From contig CALCJP010000127.1 of assembly GCA_937967625.1 (NCBI GenBank), positions 1-45,968 on the forward strand: DNA of 45,968 nucleotides. The letters run 5' to 3'. The notes under the pieces are model-generated. The model was not told where the DNA came from. It did not search any database and was given only the letters and a program-made list of their open reading frames with translations. This stretch comes from an uncultured Saprospiraceae bacterium (GTDB lineage Bacteria; Bacteroidota; Bacteroidia; Chitinophagales; Saprospiraceae). The position numbers and the translations under genes are program-made. Shown here piece by piece: positions 7,596 through 16,496 of this stretch (position 1 is its first letter; every line of letters starts with the position of its first letter).

Positions 7596-9311
7596 GCCCA
7601 TAAATTGCTTTAGGTGTGAAGAAGCGCCCACTTCATTGAGCGCAAATCGGAGATTCATAAGCAACTCTTGAGGAGGTAAGTTTTCGCGTTTTTCTACATC
7701 TTTCATGCTTAAATCAAAAGTCAATAACTCCTGCAATTGTGGATGATGATGTGCCAATTGCATCAATTCCGTAGCAAACATTTCTTCCTTGCCTGGATAG
7801 TTCATGATACTTCTTCTCCCTCCAAAAAGCACCTTTAAAAAAGGAATAAAAACCGATGCTTCCACAGCTTTTTTTAGCTCACTTCCTTTCGGAAAATATT
7901 TTGGCTTCAACGCCTCCGCAGCTTTCAAACAGCCGTTGCCGAAGTACTTCTCTGATTCCGCGAAAGCGGTAGAGTCAGCTGAGTTGAAAAGCGCATGTCG
8001 AACCGCTTCAACTTGCTTCCAAGTGCCAGCCATTTTTGTTTCCTCCAATTCTTTTCGAAAACGCTGAATCCATAATGCCGCCGCCGCTGCCACCTGAGGC
8101 GTCGCAGAAGAAGTCCCTCCCCCGCTCAACGACCACCACTTGTCTTTTCCTTGAGCTGCTGCCCAGGGAATATTCGGCGTGTAAGCTGCAATCGAATATT
8201 GCATCAAACTCGAAGGCCCATAATTTCCTTGCATAAATTCACTGTGCGAAAAGCCCGTTTGCTTCTTTGGTCGGTCGCAAGGATTTGCGTCAAAGACGTA
8301 GGGATGATGATTGCAACTCACCCCACAAGCAGCGATGACTCGCTCCCAACGAGCGGGATAGAGCAAGCATTTTGGAAGTAAACTTTTTGGACCTTTTACC
8401 CAACTATTACCCGCTGCTGTGACGATGGTTACGCCATTCTCATAAGCCCGATTGACCGCTCTCGCCCACTTGATAGAAGGCACTCCCGCCATTGACATTG
8501 TGACTACTTCGCAGCCAATATCGGTGGCATATTCAAGCGCTTTCGCGAAAGCGGAAGTTTTGATCAAGGCGACTGAATCAGCTATTCGAATCGGTACCAC
8601 TTCTGCCAGTGGCGCTCCACCGAAAGTATCCCCAAACTTGTTCTTTTTTCCAAATGCTTCAACATGTCCTCCTGCCAAAATTGCTAAGGTCGCAGCGCCA
8701 TGCCATTGCTGTTCTATGGAGGTTCCTTTCTCTGTGTCTGTAGCGTCTTTTGGGTTATCACCTGGGACAAAACTTCTTGCTTCTTTTGTATTCAGGTGTT
8801 CGGGCAAGCATGGATGATTGGCGTCATAACCAGTATCAAAATGCCCAATTTTCACTCGCTTAGCATCATTCTCAAAATAGGCTTTCGCCAAATCACGCGC
8901 CTTTCTCAATTGCGAATGTTCTTCATCCAAATGCCATGCGGGGGAGCCATGATGCTCCGGTTGTGGCCAGTTTTGCAAAAAATTATCTGAACCTGCCATG
9001 CGAGCACGTGGCAATTCACGCGGATTAAAAAGCAGATGCTCTTGCTCTGGTTCAACAAAATCAATTTGCTTTCCTTGCTGAAAAAAATGGTCTAATAATT
9101 CATGCGCCTCTTCCCACGGCGACTTGCCACTTTCGCCATCTGCGTGAAAGATATATTGCTCCTTATTTGACTTGGATGATTTGACGCCGCGCTTTTTAGC
9201 TTTGAAAAGCTCGACTTGATACTTAGAGTCTTTTAGCGATAGGTCTGCTTTGCGTACACTCCGAGAGTGACCACTGGGCTTTTCGAATTCGACGATGAAG
9301 GTGTTTGCCAT
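7584..9311 (-). CDS. S8 subtilisin-like serine peptidase without an evident signal peptide
   Basis: Catalytic motifs 'IGHFDTGYDANHP' (Asp), 'QWHGAATLAILAGG' (His), 'TAAGN' (oxyanion Asn), 'GGGTSSATPQVAAAAALW' (Ser). Confidence 0.85.
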   Translation of the reverse strand: MANTFIVEFEKPSGHSRSVRKADLSLKDSKYQVELFKAKKRGVKSSKSNKEQYIFHADGESGKSPWEEAHELLDHFFQQGKQIDFVEPEQEHLLFNPRELPRARMAGSDNFLQNWPQPEHHGSPAWHLDEEHSQLRKARDLAKAYFENDAKRVKIGHFDTGYDANHPCLPEHLNTKEARSFVPGDNPKDATDTEKGTSIEQQWHGAATLAILAGGHVEAFGKKNKFGDTFGGAPLAEVVPIRIADSVALIKTSAFAKALEYATDIGCEVVTMSMAGVPSIKWARAVNRAYENGVTIVTAAGNSWVKGPKSLLPKCLLYPARWERVIAACGVSCNHHPYVFDANPCDRPKKQTGFSHSEFMQGNYGPSSLMQYSIAAYTPNIPWAAAQGKDKWWSLSGGGTSSATPQVAAAAALWIQRFRKELEETKMAGTWKQVEAVRHALFNSADSTAFAESEKYFGNGCLKAAEALKPKYFPKGSELKKAVEASVFIPFLKVLFGGRRSIMNYPGKEEMFATELMQLAHHHPQLQELLTFDLSMKDVEKRENLPPQELLMNLRFALNEVGASSHLKQFMGLRP

Positions 9312-9394
9312 TGGGAATGATTGTGAGTTGTTCTCAATGGCAGCTAAGATAAGAGAGTTTTTTCGCTTTCGCTAAATTGTCTTTATACCTTGAA

Positions 9395-9469
9395 TTTGAG
9401 CATCGTCTCCTGAAAGGGACGATGCGTTACAAAAGAGCGCATCGTCCCTTTCAGGAGACGATGCTCAAA
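9395..9469. repeat. Long palindromic repeat, copy 2 (perfect 32-bp arms)
   Basis: TTTGAGCATCGTCTCCTGAAAGGGACGATGCG-TTACAAAAGAG-CGCATCGTCCCTTTCAGGAGACGATGCTCAAA. Confidence 0.95.
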
Positions 9470-9498
9470 GTGTCTTAAACTACAAAAGCGAAATAGGT

Positions 9499-10377
9499 TT
9501 AGTCATGAATCAACTCAAGGCACTTTTTCAAGCTGTCTTGCCACTCAGGAATTTCTAAACCGAATGCTTCTTTGATTTTAGACTTGTCCAATACGCTGTA
9601 AGGTGGGCGCTTGGCAGGAGTTGGATAATCGGTCGTTGGAATCGGAACGACTTCCGTTTTCAAATCGCGAATATTGAATATCTCCTTGGCAAATTCCGCC
9701 CAATTGGTCACACCTTCGTTGCTATAGTGATAAATGCCTCTCAACTTGATGGAAGGCACTTCTCCTTTTTCCACTTTGTCAATCATTTCCATAATGGCTT
9801 TCGCCAAATCAGCAGCATAAGTCGGCGTCCCCACCTGATCGCTGACTATGGTCAACTTGTCCCGATCCTTTGCGAGGCGAAGCATTGTTTTGACAAAATT
9901 ATGCGCAAAAGAAGAATAGACCCAAGAGGTACGAATGATGGTCGTCATTGGATGAATTGAAAGTGCTAATTCATCTCCCTGTAACTTCGTTTTTGCATAA
10001 ACACTTTGCGGATTCGTCTCATCGCTTTCGCGAAATGGTCGGTCAGAATCCGAGTGATAGACATAATCGGTCGAAAGTTGGATGTAGGGAATGTTGCGAG
10101 TCAAGCATGATTGCGCCAATTCTTTTGGTCCGATTACATTGACTTTATGCGCCAATTCGGCGTCGCTTTCTGCTTTATCTACTGCGGTATATGCCGCACA
10201 ATTGATGCAGTAATCAGGCTGATTCTTTCTAAAATAATCTGCAACAAATTGCGGATTGGTGATGTCCAACTCAAACACATCTGTCCAAAGAAATTGATAT
10301 TGTGGATATTGAGCTTCTAACTCTTGAAACTCTTTTCCAACTTGTCCAGCTGCGCCGGTGATTAGTATTTTTTTCAT
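9499..10377 (-). CDS. rfbD: dTDP-4-dehydrorhamnose reductase
   Basis: 'MKKILITGAAGQVGKEF', 'YIQLSTDYVYHSDSDRPFRESDETNPQSVYAKTKLQGDE', 'GIYHYSNEG'. The 10443 start in the ORF track would translate through the hairpin repeat; ATG at 10377 is preferred. Confidence 0.93.
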   Translation of the reverse strand: MKKILITGAAGQVGKEFQELEAQYPQYQFLWTDVFELDITNPQFVADYFRKNQPDYCINCAAYTAVDKAESDAELAHKVNVIGPKELAQSCLTRNIPYIQLSTDYVYHSDSDRPFRESDETNPQSVYAKTKLQGDELALSIHPMTTIIRTSWVYSSFAHNFVKTMLRLAKDRDKLTIVSDQVGTPTYAADLAKAIMEMIDKVEKGEVPSIKLRGIYHYSNEGVTNWAEFAKEIFNIRDLKTEVVPIPTTDYPTPAKRPPYSVLDKSKIKEAFGLEIPEWQDSLKKCLELIHD

Positions 10378-10387
10378 TGTGTATCTC

Positions 10388-10433
10388 ATTTTTCGCTTTC
10401 GCGAAATGAAAGTATTTCGCGAAAGCGAAAAAT
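10388..10433. repeat. Paired mini-hairpins forming a 20-bp inverted repeat
   Basis: ATTTTTCGCTTTCGCGAAAT-gaaagt-ATTTCGCGAAAGCGAAAAAT. Confidence 0.92.
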
Positions 10434-10451
10434 AAAGCCGCAAAAATAAGG

Positions 10452-11018
10452 CTAATTTTCTTTGCTCTTTTCTAATTGATAAATCGACTTAAAATTTCGC
10501 CCCAATCCATCATAATCCAAACCATATCCCACCACAAATTTGGTAGGAATTTCAAACCCTATATAATCAGGTTCGATAGGGAATTGCAAAGCACCTGGTT
10601 TGATAAGTAAAGTTGCCAATGTAATCGAGGCGGGTGCTTTTTCTTTCAAATCATTGAGAAAATAATGCATGGTTTTGCCGGAGTCAACGATGTCTTCGAT
10701 AATAATCACATGGCGGTCTTTGATGTCTTTATCTAATCCAAAAACGGTTTTGACCTCACCTGATGATTGAGTGCCATGATAAGAAGCTATTCTTATGAAG
10801 ATGATTTCAGATTGAATTTTGGCGGCTCTGACCAAGTCAGCAGCAAAGACAAATGCACCATTTAGGATGGCAATAAACAGCGGATTTTTTCCTTCGAATT
10901 GCTTCGAAATGTCTTTTCCTATGACTTCGATTCGTTCCTTGATTTCCTCCTCTGAGATGAAAGGCTTGAAATGTAAGTCGTGTAGTTTTATAGAAGTGGT
11001 TGAATTTTTCAACTTCAT
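10452..11018 (-). CDS. hpt: Hypoxanthine phosphoribosyltransferase
   Basis: 'VIIIEDIVDSGKTMHYFL' PRPP loop, 'IRIASYHGTQSSGEV', 'FVVGYGLDYDGLGRN'. Confidence 0.93.
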   Translation of the reverse strand: MKLKNSTTSIKLHDLHFKPFISEEEIKERIEVIGKDISKQFEGKNPLFIAILNGAFVFAADLVRAAKIQSEIIFIRIASYHGTQSSGEVKTVFGLDKDIKDRHVIIIEDIVDSGKTMHYFLNDLKEKAPASITLATLLIKPGALQFPIEPDYIGFEIPTKFVVGYGLDYDGLGRNFKSIYQLEKSKEN

Positions 11019-11148
11019 GCAGTAAAAATCGTTCGAGTATTTGACGAAAGTCAGGAGATTTGCCGAAAGGCTAAAAATCGCCTACGGTGAAGGTAAAACA
11101 AATTGCTGAATACTGTTTTCTATAATGGAAATGCATTGGCGATTTGCC

Positions 11149-11156
11149 TAACTTTG
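11149..11156 (+). promoter_or_regulatory. Bacteroidetes-type -7 element (TAnnTTTG)
   Basis: TAACTTTG about 36 nt upstream of ATG 11192; it lies inside the 5' part of the computed ORF, so the upstream TTG start is unlikely. Confidence 0.5.
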
Positions 11157-11191
11157 CTCCTCAATTTATTTACTCAGATAAAAATACAATA

Positions 11192-12403
11192 ATGCATCAT
11201 TCAAACGGAGTCGCTACAAAGAGCACGAAGGAAGATCGCTACCAAGCTCATGACTATTACAATGTCGATGATTTGCTGACAGATGAGCATAAAATCGCTC
11301 GCGAGGCAGTTCGCGAATGGGTCAAGCAAGAGGTTTCGCCGATTATTGAAGATTATTCCAATCGCGCAGCTTGTCCTCAACATTTGTTTAAAGGATTGGC
11401 GGAGATTGGTGCGTATGGTCCAAGTCTTCCTGCTGAATATGGTTGTGGCGGCATGGACGAAATTGCTTATGGCATCATCATGCAGGAATTGGAGAGAGGA
11501 GATTCGGGTATTCGTTCGATGGCTTCGGTGCAGGGTTCGTTGGTGATGTACCCAATTTATAAGTTTGGAAGTGAAGAACAGAAAAAGCATTATTTGCCAA
11601 AACTTGCGAGTGGTGAATATATCGGCTGCTTCGGTTTGACCGAACCTGATCATGGTAGTAATCCAAAAGGAATGATTACCAATATCAAAGATGATGGCGA
11701 TGCTTATATCTTGAATGGTGCAAAGATGTGGATCACAAACTCCCCGGTGGCAGATATTGCGGTGGTTTGGGCGAAAGACGAAGATAACGTCATCAGAGGC
11801 GTAATTGTCGAAAAAGGGATGAAAGGATTTTCAGCGCCTGAGATTCACGGGAAGTGGTCGTTGAGAGCATCAATTACGGGCGAATTGGTTTTTGAAGATG
11901 TGCGTGTGCCTAAGAAAAATATTTTCCCCGATATTAGGGGACTTAGAGGACCTTTAACCTGTCTTTCAAAAGCGAGATATGGAATTGCTTGGGGTGCGAT
12001 GGGTGCAGCTTTGGATTGTTATGATTCGGCATTGCGTTATTCAAAAGAGCGAATTCAGTTTGGGAAACCAATTGGGCAGTTTCAATTAACGCAGAAGAAA
12101 TTGGCGGAAATGATTACCGAAATCACCAAAGCTCAATTACTTGCTTGGCGACTCGGAACGCTCGCCAATGAGGGCAAAGCAACTCCCGCTCAAATCTCAA
12201 TGGCAAAAAGAAATAATGTCAACATGGCATTAGAAATAGCTCGCGAAGCGCGTCAGATTCATGGAGGGATGGGTATCACAAATGAATATCCAGTAATGCG
12301 GCACATGATGAATTTAGAGACGGTTTTGACTTATGAAGGAACGCACGATATTCATTTGCTTATCACGGGTATGGATGTGACGGGTTTGAATGCTTTTTCA
12401 TAA
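11192..12403 (+). CDS. Acyl-CoA dehydrogenase (glutaryl-CoA dehydrogenase-like)
   Basis: 'GCFGLTEPDHGSNPKGM', 'AKMWITNSPVADIAVVWAK', 'QIHGGMGITNEYPVMRHMMNLETVLTYEGTHDIHLLITG'. Confidence 0.92.
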   Translation: MHHSNGVATKSTKEDRYQAHDYYNVDDLLTDEHKIAREAVREWVKQEVSPIIEDYSNRAACPQHLFKGLAEIGAYGPSLPAEYGCGGMDEIAYGIIMQELERGDSGIRSMASVQGSLVMYPIYKFGSEEQKKHYLPKLASGEYIGCFGLTEPDHGSNPKGMITNIKDDGDAYILNGAKMWITNSPVADIAVVWAKDEDNVIRGVIVEKGMKGFSAPEIHGKWSLRASITGELVFEDVRVPKKNIFPDIRGLRGPLTCLSKARYGIAWGAMGAALDCYDSALRYSKERIQFGKPIGQFQLTQKKLAEMITEITKAQLLAWRLGTLANEGKATPAQISMAKRNNVNMALEIAREARQIHGGMGITNEYPVMRHMMNLETVLTYEGTHDIHLLITGMDVTGLNAFS

Positions 12404-12443
12404 CGCTTATTTCTTTCCCCTTTCGGGAAATGCGCGTGTATCA

Positions 12444-12482
12444 TTTGCCGAAAACTTGTCCCGAAGGGCCTCGGGAGGCAAA
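12444..12482. repeat. Compound palindromic element, intergenic
   Basis: TTTGCC-GAAA-ACTTGTCCCGAAGGGCCTCGGGA-GGCAAA; preceded by CCCTTTCGGGAAATG at 12418 and followed by TTTGCCGAAAGGCGAA at 12503. Confidence 0.88.
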
Positions 12483-12582
12483 TTTTATGAAATTATTTAA
12501 CATTTGCCGAAAGGCGAATAAACTATAATGACTGATTGGGGCGTTAGTTAACTGTCCAATTTTTTTGAGAAAAATAAGAAAG

Positions 12583-13743
12583 ATGTACCGATTTACGGTT
12601 TTATCCCTTTTTCAGATTTTATTCCTTAGCTGTATTTGGGGGCAAAGCGATACTGTTAAGCTGATTAATCCCTCTTTCGAGGGAAATCCTTTAGAAGGTG
12701 GTTTGATTAATTCCGACTTGCCGCGAGGCTGGATTGATTGTGGCTTTAGGGGCGAGACTGCTCCTGATGTTCATCCGGTTTCTGGTGGGCAATTCAGTGT
12801 TTCCAAAACACCGAGTGAAGGAAGGACTTATATCGGCATGGTGGTTAGAGATAACGACACTTGGGAGCGAATCTCTCAAAGGGTAGTGGGGACGATGGAA
12901 AAGGGCAAGTGTTATGAGTTTAGCATTTACGTAAGTAAGTCCGAATTGTATCTCAGCAAGAGCCGAGTGACAGATAAGCCAACTAATTATGTAAAGCCTA
13001 CAAAACTTAGAATTTTTGGAGGTAATGACTATTGCCATCAAGCGGAGTTGTTAGGAGAAACGAATTTGATTAGACACACGAGATGGCTTGAATATCGCTT
13101 TACTTTCGAGCCAACTGATAATTATAGCAGCATCACCTTTGAGGCGTTTTATAATACGCCCACTCTCTTTCCATACAATGGAAATATTTTGATTGATAAT
13201 GCTTCTCATTTGGTGCTCACTCCATGTGATGATGAAGAGCCACCAATTGCTGCTGTTGAGGAAAAGCCTAAAAAGCCATCTGAGCCGAAAACAAAAACTC
13301 CTGATAAAATGGAGATAGTGCCTCCAGTTACGCGACCTGTTCAAAGTCAACCCAAAATTACTGAAGCTTTAGATGGTAGGCAGGTAAAGCAAGATCAAAT
13401 CATTCGAATAGAGAAGTTGTATTTCATGGCTGATTCTACTGCGGTGACCTCTGAATCTTATGCAGCACTGGATGAGGTATATGATTTTATGAAAAGAAAT
13501 CAAAACATCAAAATCGAAATCAGGGGACACACGAACACAGTGCCTAAACATAAATATTGCGATTTACTTTCTACAAAAAGAGCAAAAGCAATCGCTGATT
13601 ATTTGTATTCTAAAGGAATTGCGAGTTCTAGGTTAAAGTATAAAGGTTATGGAAAAAGGGAGCCTTTAACAAACGACACATCACAAGAAGGAAGAAAGAT
13701 AAACCAGCGAGTCGAGATCAAAATATTGAGTCTGAATGGTTGA
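12583..13743 (+). CDS. OmpA-family protein (C-terminal peptidoglycan-binding domain)
   Basis: Signal peptide; 'IKIEIRGHTNTVPKHKYCDLLSTKRAKAIADYLYSKGIASSRLKYKGYGKREPLTNDTSQEGRKINQRVEIKIL'. ORF track starts at a TTG at 12565; ATG 12583 is in frame. Confidence 0.88.
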   Translation: MYRFTVLSLFQILFLSCIWGQSDTVKLINPSFEGNPLEGGLINSDLPRGWIDCGFRGETAPDVHPVSGGQFSVSKTPSEGRTYIGMVVRDNDTWERISQRVVGTMEKGKCYEFSIYVSKSELYLSKSRVTDKPTNYVKPTKLRIFGGNDYCHQAELLGETNLIRHTRWLEYRFTFEPTDNYSSITFEAFYNTPTLFPYNGNILIDNASHLVLTPCDDEEPPIAAVEEKPKKPSEPKTKTPDKMEIVPPVTRPVQSQPKITEALDGRQVKQDQIIRIEKLYFMADSTAVTSESYAALDEVYDFMKRNQNIKIEIRGHTNTVPKHKYCDLLSTKRAKAIADYLYSKGIASSRLKYKGYGKREPLTNDTSQEGRKINQRVEIKILSLNG

Positions 13744-13875
13744 AAAGCTGCGCTTAGTTCTGGTATTTTAGACAATAAGGCGGTAAAAGATTAATTAGCG
13801 ATTCGAATATTTTCGGATGGCTAATTTTTTCTCTATAATAGCATTTTAATAAAAACACGTAATAAAATCTGATTT

Positions 13876-14064
13876 ATGCATCGTGCGATCAAGGTAAAAA
13901 TTGTAAAAGAGAGTAAAGAGAAATTGACAATCCTTATGTTGGCTACTAATAGAGCCATGCCTGTAAAAAGGGTTGAATTTGAAGAGCGTTTGGCAGAGGG
14001 ACTTTATGAGTTGGTTGGAGCACCTTCTGAAAAAGGCGAGTCTGCTGAAGATGAAAACGAATAG
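13876..14064 (+). CDS. Small hypothetical protein (62 aa)
   Basis: ATG-initiated ORF MHRAIKVKIVKESKEKLTILMLATNRAMPVKRVEFEERLAEGLYELVGAPSEKGESAEDENE with coding-like composition. Confidence 0.55.
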   Translation: MHRAIKVKIVKESKEKLTILMLATNRAMPVKRVEFEERLAEGLYELVGAPSEKGESAEDENE

Positions 14065-14191
14065 GGTGGAAGTTTTAAAAAACGACCTTTTTTGCAAAAA
14101 AGCAATGAATTAAATATACCCCAAACCTTATCTTAAGAGGCTCCCAGATGCTCGTACTCAGAGTATAAATTATCTGATTAGAAACTAGCTC

Positions 14192-15277
14192 ATGCGGAAT
14201 TTCGATGAACATAAGTTTGCTGATAGGCTGTATCTCGATGCTGTACATGGAGAACAGTTAGATGTCTTTTTGGCAAATGGTTGGTATCGGATGGGACAAA
14301 CTATTTTTACAACCCATTTCCTGTTTTTTGAACAGCGTGTTCTTTCTGCTATATGGTTGAGGCTTGCATTGGAAGGGTTTGAATTCAAAAAGAGCTTAAA
14401 AAAGATAATCAAAAGAAACAGGAGCAAGTTTCGGGTAGAAGTAGTGCCGTTTCAATTAACAGAGGAAAAAGAGGTTGTTTATCAAAAGTATGCAGCAGAT
14501 TTCAAAGGCTACCTTTCAGGTTCGCTCAAAAAATCACTTCTCGACGGGATGGAACAGAACGTTTTCCAAACCACAGAAATCAATATTTATGATGGTGATA
14601 AATTAGTAGCGTTTAGCTTTTTTGACGAAGGTCAAAATAGTCTGACAAGTATCTCCGGTGTGTATGACCCTGATTACAAATCTTATAGCTTAGGATTGTA
14701 CACTATGCTGGAGGAAATTCAATTTGGATTAGACACTGGTCGTGAATTTTATTACCCAGGCTACTTTGTGCCAGGCAATGAGAGATTTGATTATAAGCTG
14801 CGAGTTGGCGATGTCGAATATTTTGAGTTTGTTTCAAAAGCTTGGATTCCTTTCGGAAAATTTCAAGTTGAAAACATACCAATAAATAAGATGGCTAACG
14901 AGCTAAATACATTAGCCAACCTTTTTGAAGGGAAAGTGGATTTTTACAACAAATTCAATCCCTTTTTTGAATCCAATATTATTGAACACTGGCCGCTCCC
15001 CTATTTAGAGTATCCAATCATAATGGTTGTAAACATCGAAAAAGATGATGACGAAAATCACCGCTTAGTGATCATCTACAATTTTATCGAAGAAAAATTC
15101 ATGGCGCTAAGCTGTCGCACGTTTGATACCTTTCCTTCCAATTACAATATGGCATGGGTCAATAAGCTATCTGAAAAAAGCTTCATCAAAAACCAGTTGA
15201 TAATCAATCAGGTGTTATTCTCAACTCCAAAGGTTGATAAGATGTGTGAATGGATTTTAAGTGCCGCTAAAGAGTAG
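14192..15277 (+). CDS. Arginyl-tRNA--protein transferase (ATE/Bpt C-terminal, GNAT-like) family protein
   Basis: 'FLANGWYRMGQTIFTTHFLFF', 'VAFSFFDEGQNSLTSISGVYDPDYKSYSLGLYTMLEEIQFGLDTGREFYYPGYFVPGNERFDYKLRVGDVEYF' matches the ATE C-domain pattern. Confidence 0.78.
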   Translation: MRNFDEHKFADRLYLDAVHGEQLDVFLANGWYRMGQTIFTTHFLFFEQRVLSAIWLRLALEGFEFKKSLKKIIKRNRSKFRVEVVPFQLTEEKEVVYQKYAADFKGYLSGSLKKSLLDGMEQNVFQTTEINIYDGDKLVAFSFFDEGQNSLTSISGVYDPDYKSYSLGLYTMLEEIQFGLDTGREFYYPGYFVPGNERFDYKLRVGDVEYFEFVSKAWIPFGKFQVENIPINKMANELNTLANLFEGKVDFYNKFNPFFESNIIEHWPLPYLEYPIIMVVNIEKDDDENHRLVIIYNFIEEKFMALSCRTFDTFPSNYNMAWVNKLSEKSFIKNQLIINQVLFSTPKVDKMCEWILSAAKE

Positions 15278-15734
15278 CAAAAAGCTCCAGTGCTTCGTTT
15301 TCTTTTTCTCTCATCAAATTTGCCTCTTCTTCTGATTTGTCTTTATAGCCGCAAAGGTGAAGCACCCCGTGAATGATGACTCTATTCAACTCCATTTCGA
15401 CGGAAGTCTGAAAAAGCTTAGCGTTTTCTTGGACTCTTTCAATACTGATGAAGATATCGCCTTCTATGGCTTCATTTCCTTCCTCATAGCCGAAAGTTAT
15501 GATGTCTGTGAGCGTATCGTGATTAAGGTATTTGATATTTAGCTCCAACAAATATTTATCAGAGCAAAAGACATAAGTGAGTTTGGAAATAGATTTTTGC
15601 TCTGCTGAGGTGACTTGATGTATCCAATCAAATATAGCCTTTGAGTTGTGCAACTCAAAGGCTATATCTTCACTAAAAAATTCTATTGGTAAATCTGATT
15701 CAGGAGCAGGAAAGTCCTGAGGAATATCTGTCAT
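15267..15734 (-). CDS. ybeY: Endoribonuclease YbeY (rRNA maturation)
   Basis: 'YLNHDTLTDIITFGYEEGNEAIEGDIFISIERV...HGVLHLCGYKDKSEEEANLMREKE' with HGVLHLxGYDH-like motif. Confidence 0.95.
   Translation of the reverse strand: MTDIPQDFPAPESDLPIEFFSEDIAFELHNSKAIFDWIHQVTSAEQKSISKLTYVFCSDKYLLELNIKYLNHDTLTDIITFGYEEGNEAIEGDIFISIERVQENAKLFQTSVEMELNRVIIHGVLHLCGYKDKSEEEANLMREKENEALELFATL
15632..15667. repeat. 36-nt palindrome inside ybeY
   Basis: ATATAGCCTTTGAGTTG-TG-CAACTCAAAGGCTATAT, 17-bp perfect arms. Confidence 0.95.
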
Positions 15735-16117
15735 ATATTAAATCGCATTTCAACAGTGCTGCCGTTGTTGCGAAATCTTACTTCATCAGCAAGTTGGCGC
15801 ATTAAGTAAACGCCTCTGCCGCCACACTTCATGATATTTTCAGGGGCAGTAGGGTCAGGGAGATTTTGGAAATCAAAACCATCACCTTCGTCAGTAATGC
15901 TAAAGGAAATTCTATTTCTTAATTTTCGATGACGAACTTCGATTGATTTTGACTCGTCATATTGATTGCCGTGACGCATAGCGTTGGTAACCGCTTCGGT
16001 AAGCGAAATAAGTATGCTCCCTTTTTGATCAGGAGACAGCCTATATTGATTGACTACATTGTCAACCAATGGCTCAACAGCATTTACGTTGTTGGGGGCA
16101 GAATTAAATCTAAGCAT
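15731..16117 (-). CDS. ATP-binding protein, anti-sigma regulatory factor-like (HATPase_c_2 / RsbW-like)
   Basis: 'LTEAVTNAMRHGNQYDESKSIEVRHRKLRNRISFSITDEGDGFDFQNLPDPTAPENIMKCGGRGVYLMRQLADEVRF'. Stop overlaps the ybeY start (ATGA). Confidence 0.9.
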   Translation of the reverse strand: MLRFNSAPNNVNAVEPLVDNVVNQYRLSPDQKGSILISLTEAVTNAMRHGNQYDESKSIEVRHRKLRNRISFSITDEGDGFDFQNLPDPTAPENIMKCGGRGVYLMRQLADEVRFRNNGSTVEMRFNI

Positions 16118-16496
16118 AAGCGTGTCCTCTCAGTTAAATTTTGAACGTGATTAAAATTTTACCAATCAAGTTAATTGGTTGTTGTTTTGGAAATGTTCAA
16201 ACTATGTCGTGGGATTACTGAATGGACTTATAATAAAATAAGTTATTTGGATAGTCTCCTTAAGATTTTAGAGACACACAAATATCGCCCAAATCAACCC
16301 TTTTGTCAAGGCTAAAACGGTGGTTTTTGATTAAAAATCAAAACATTACTTTTAATGTATTGATAAATAGACATATATGAAGATGATTTTTAATAATTTA
16401 TTGAAATATTGTTTCGTAAGGTGCTGATTTGATAGCCAAAATATATTTTCTTTTTTCTTTCCGAATTAAGTTCGGGATAGGTTTTCGGAAGGTATA

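Noticed and set aside
8452-8990. Plus-strand ORFs of 121 and 96 aa
   Set aside because: Antisense to the subtilase gene with intact catalytic motifs.
11201-11653. 150-aa minus-strand ORF
   Set aside because: Antisense to the clearly recognised acyl-CoA dehydrogenase.
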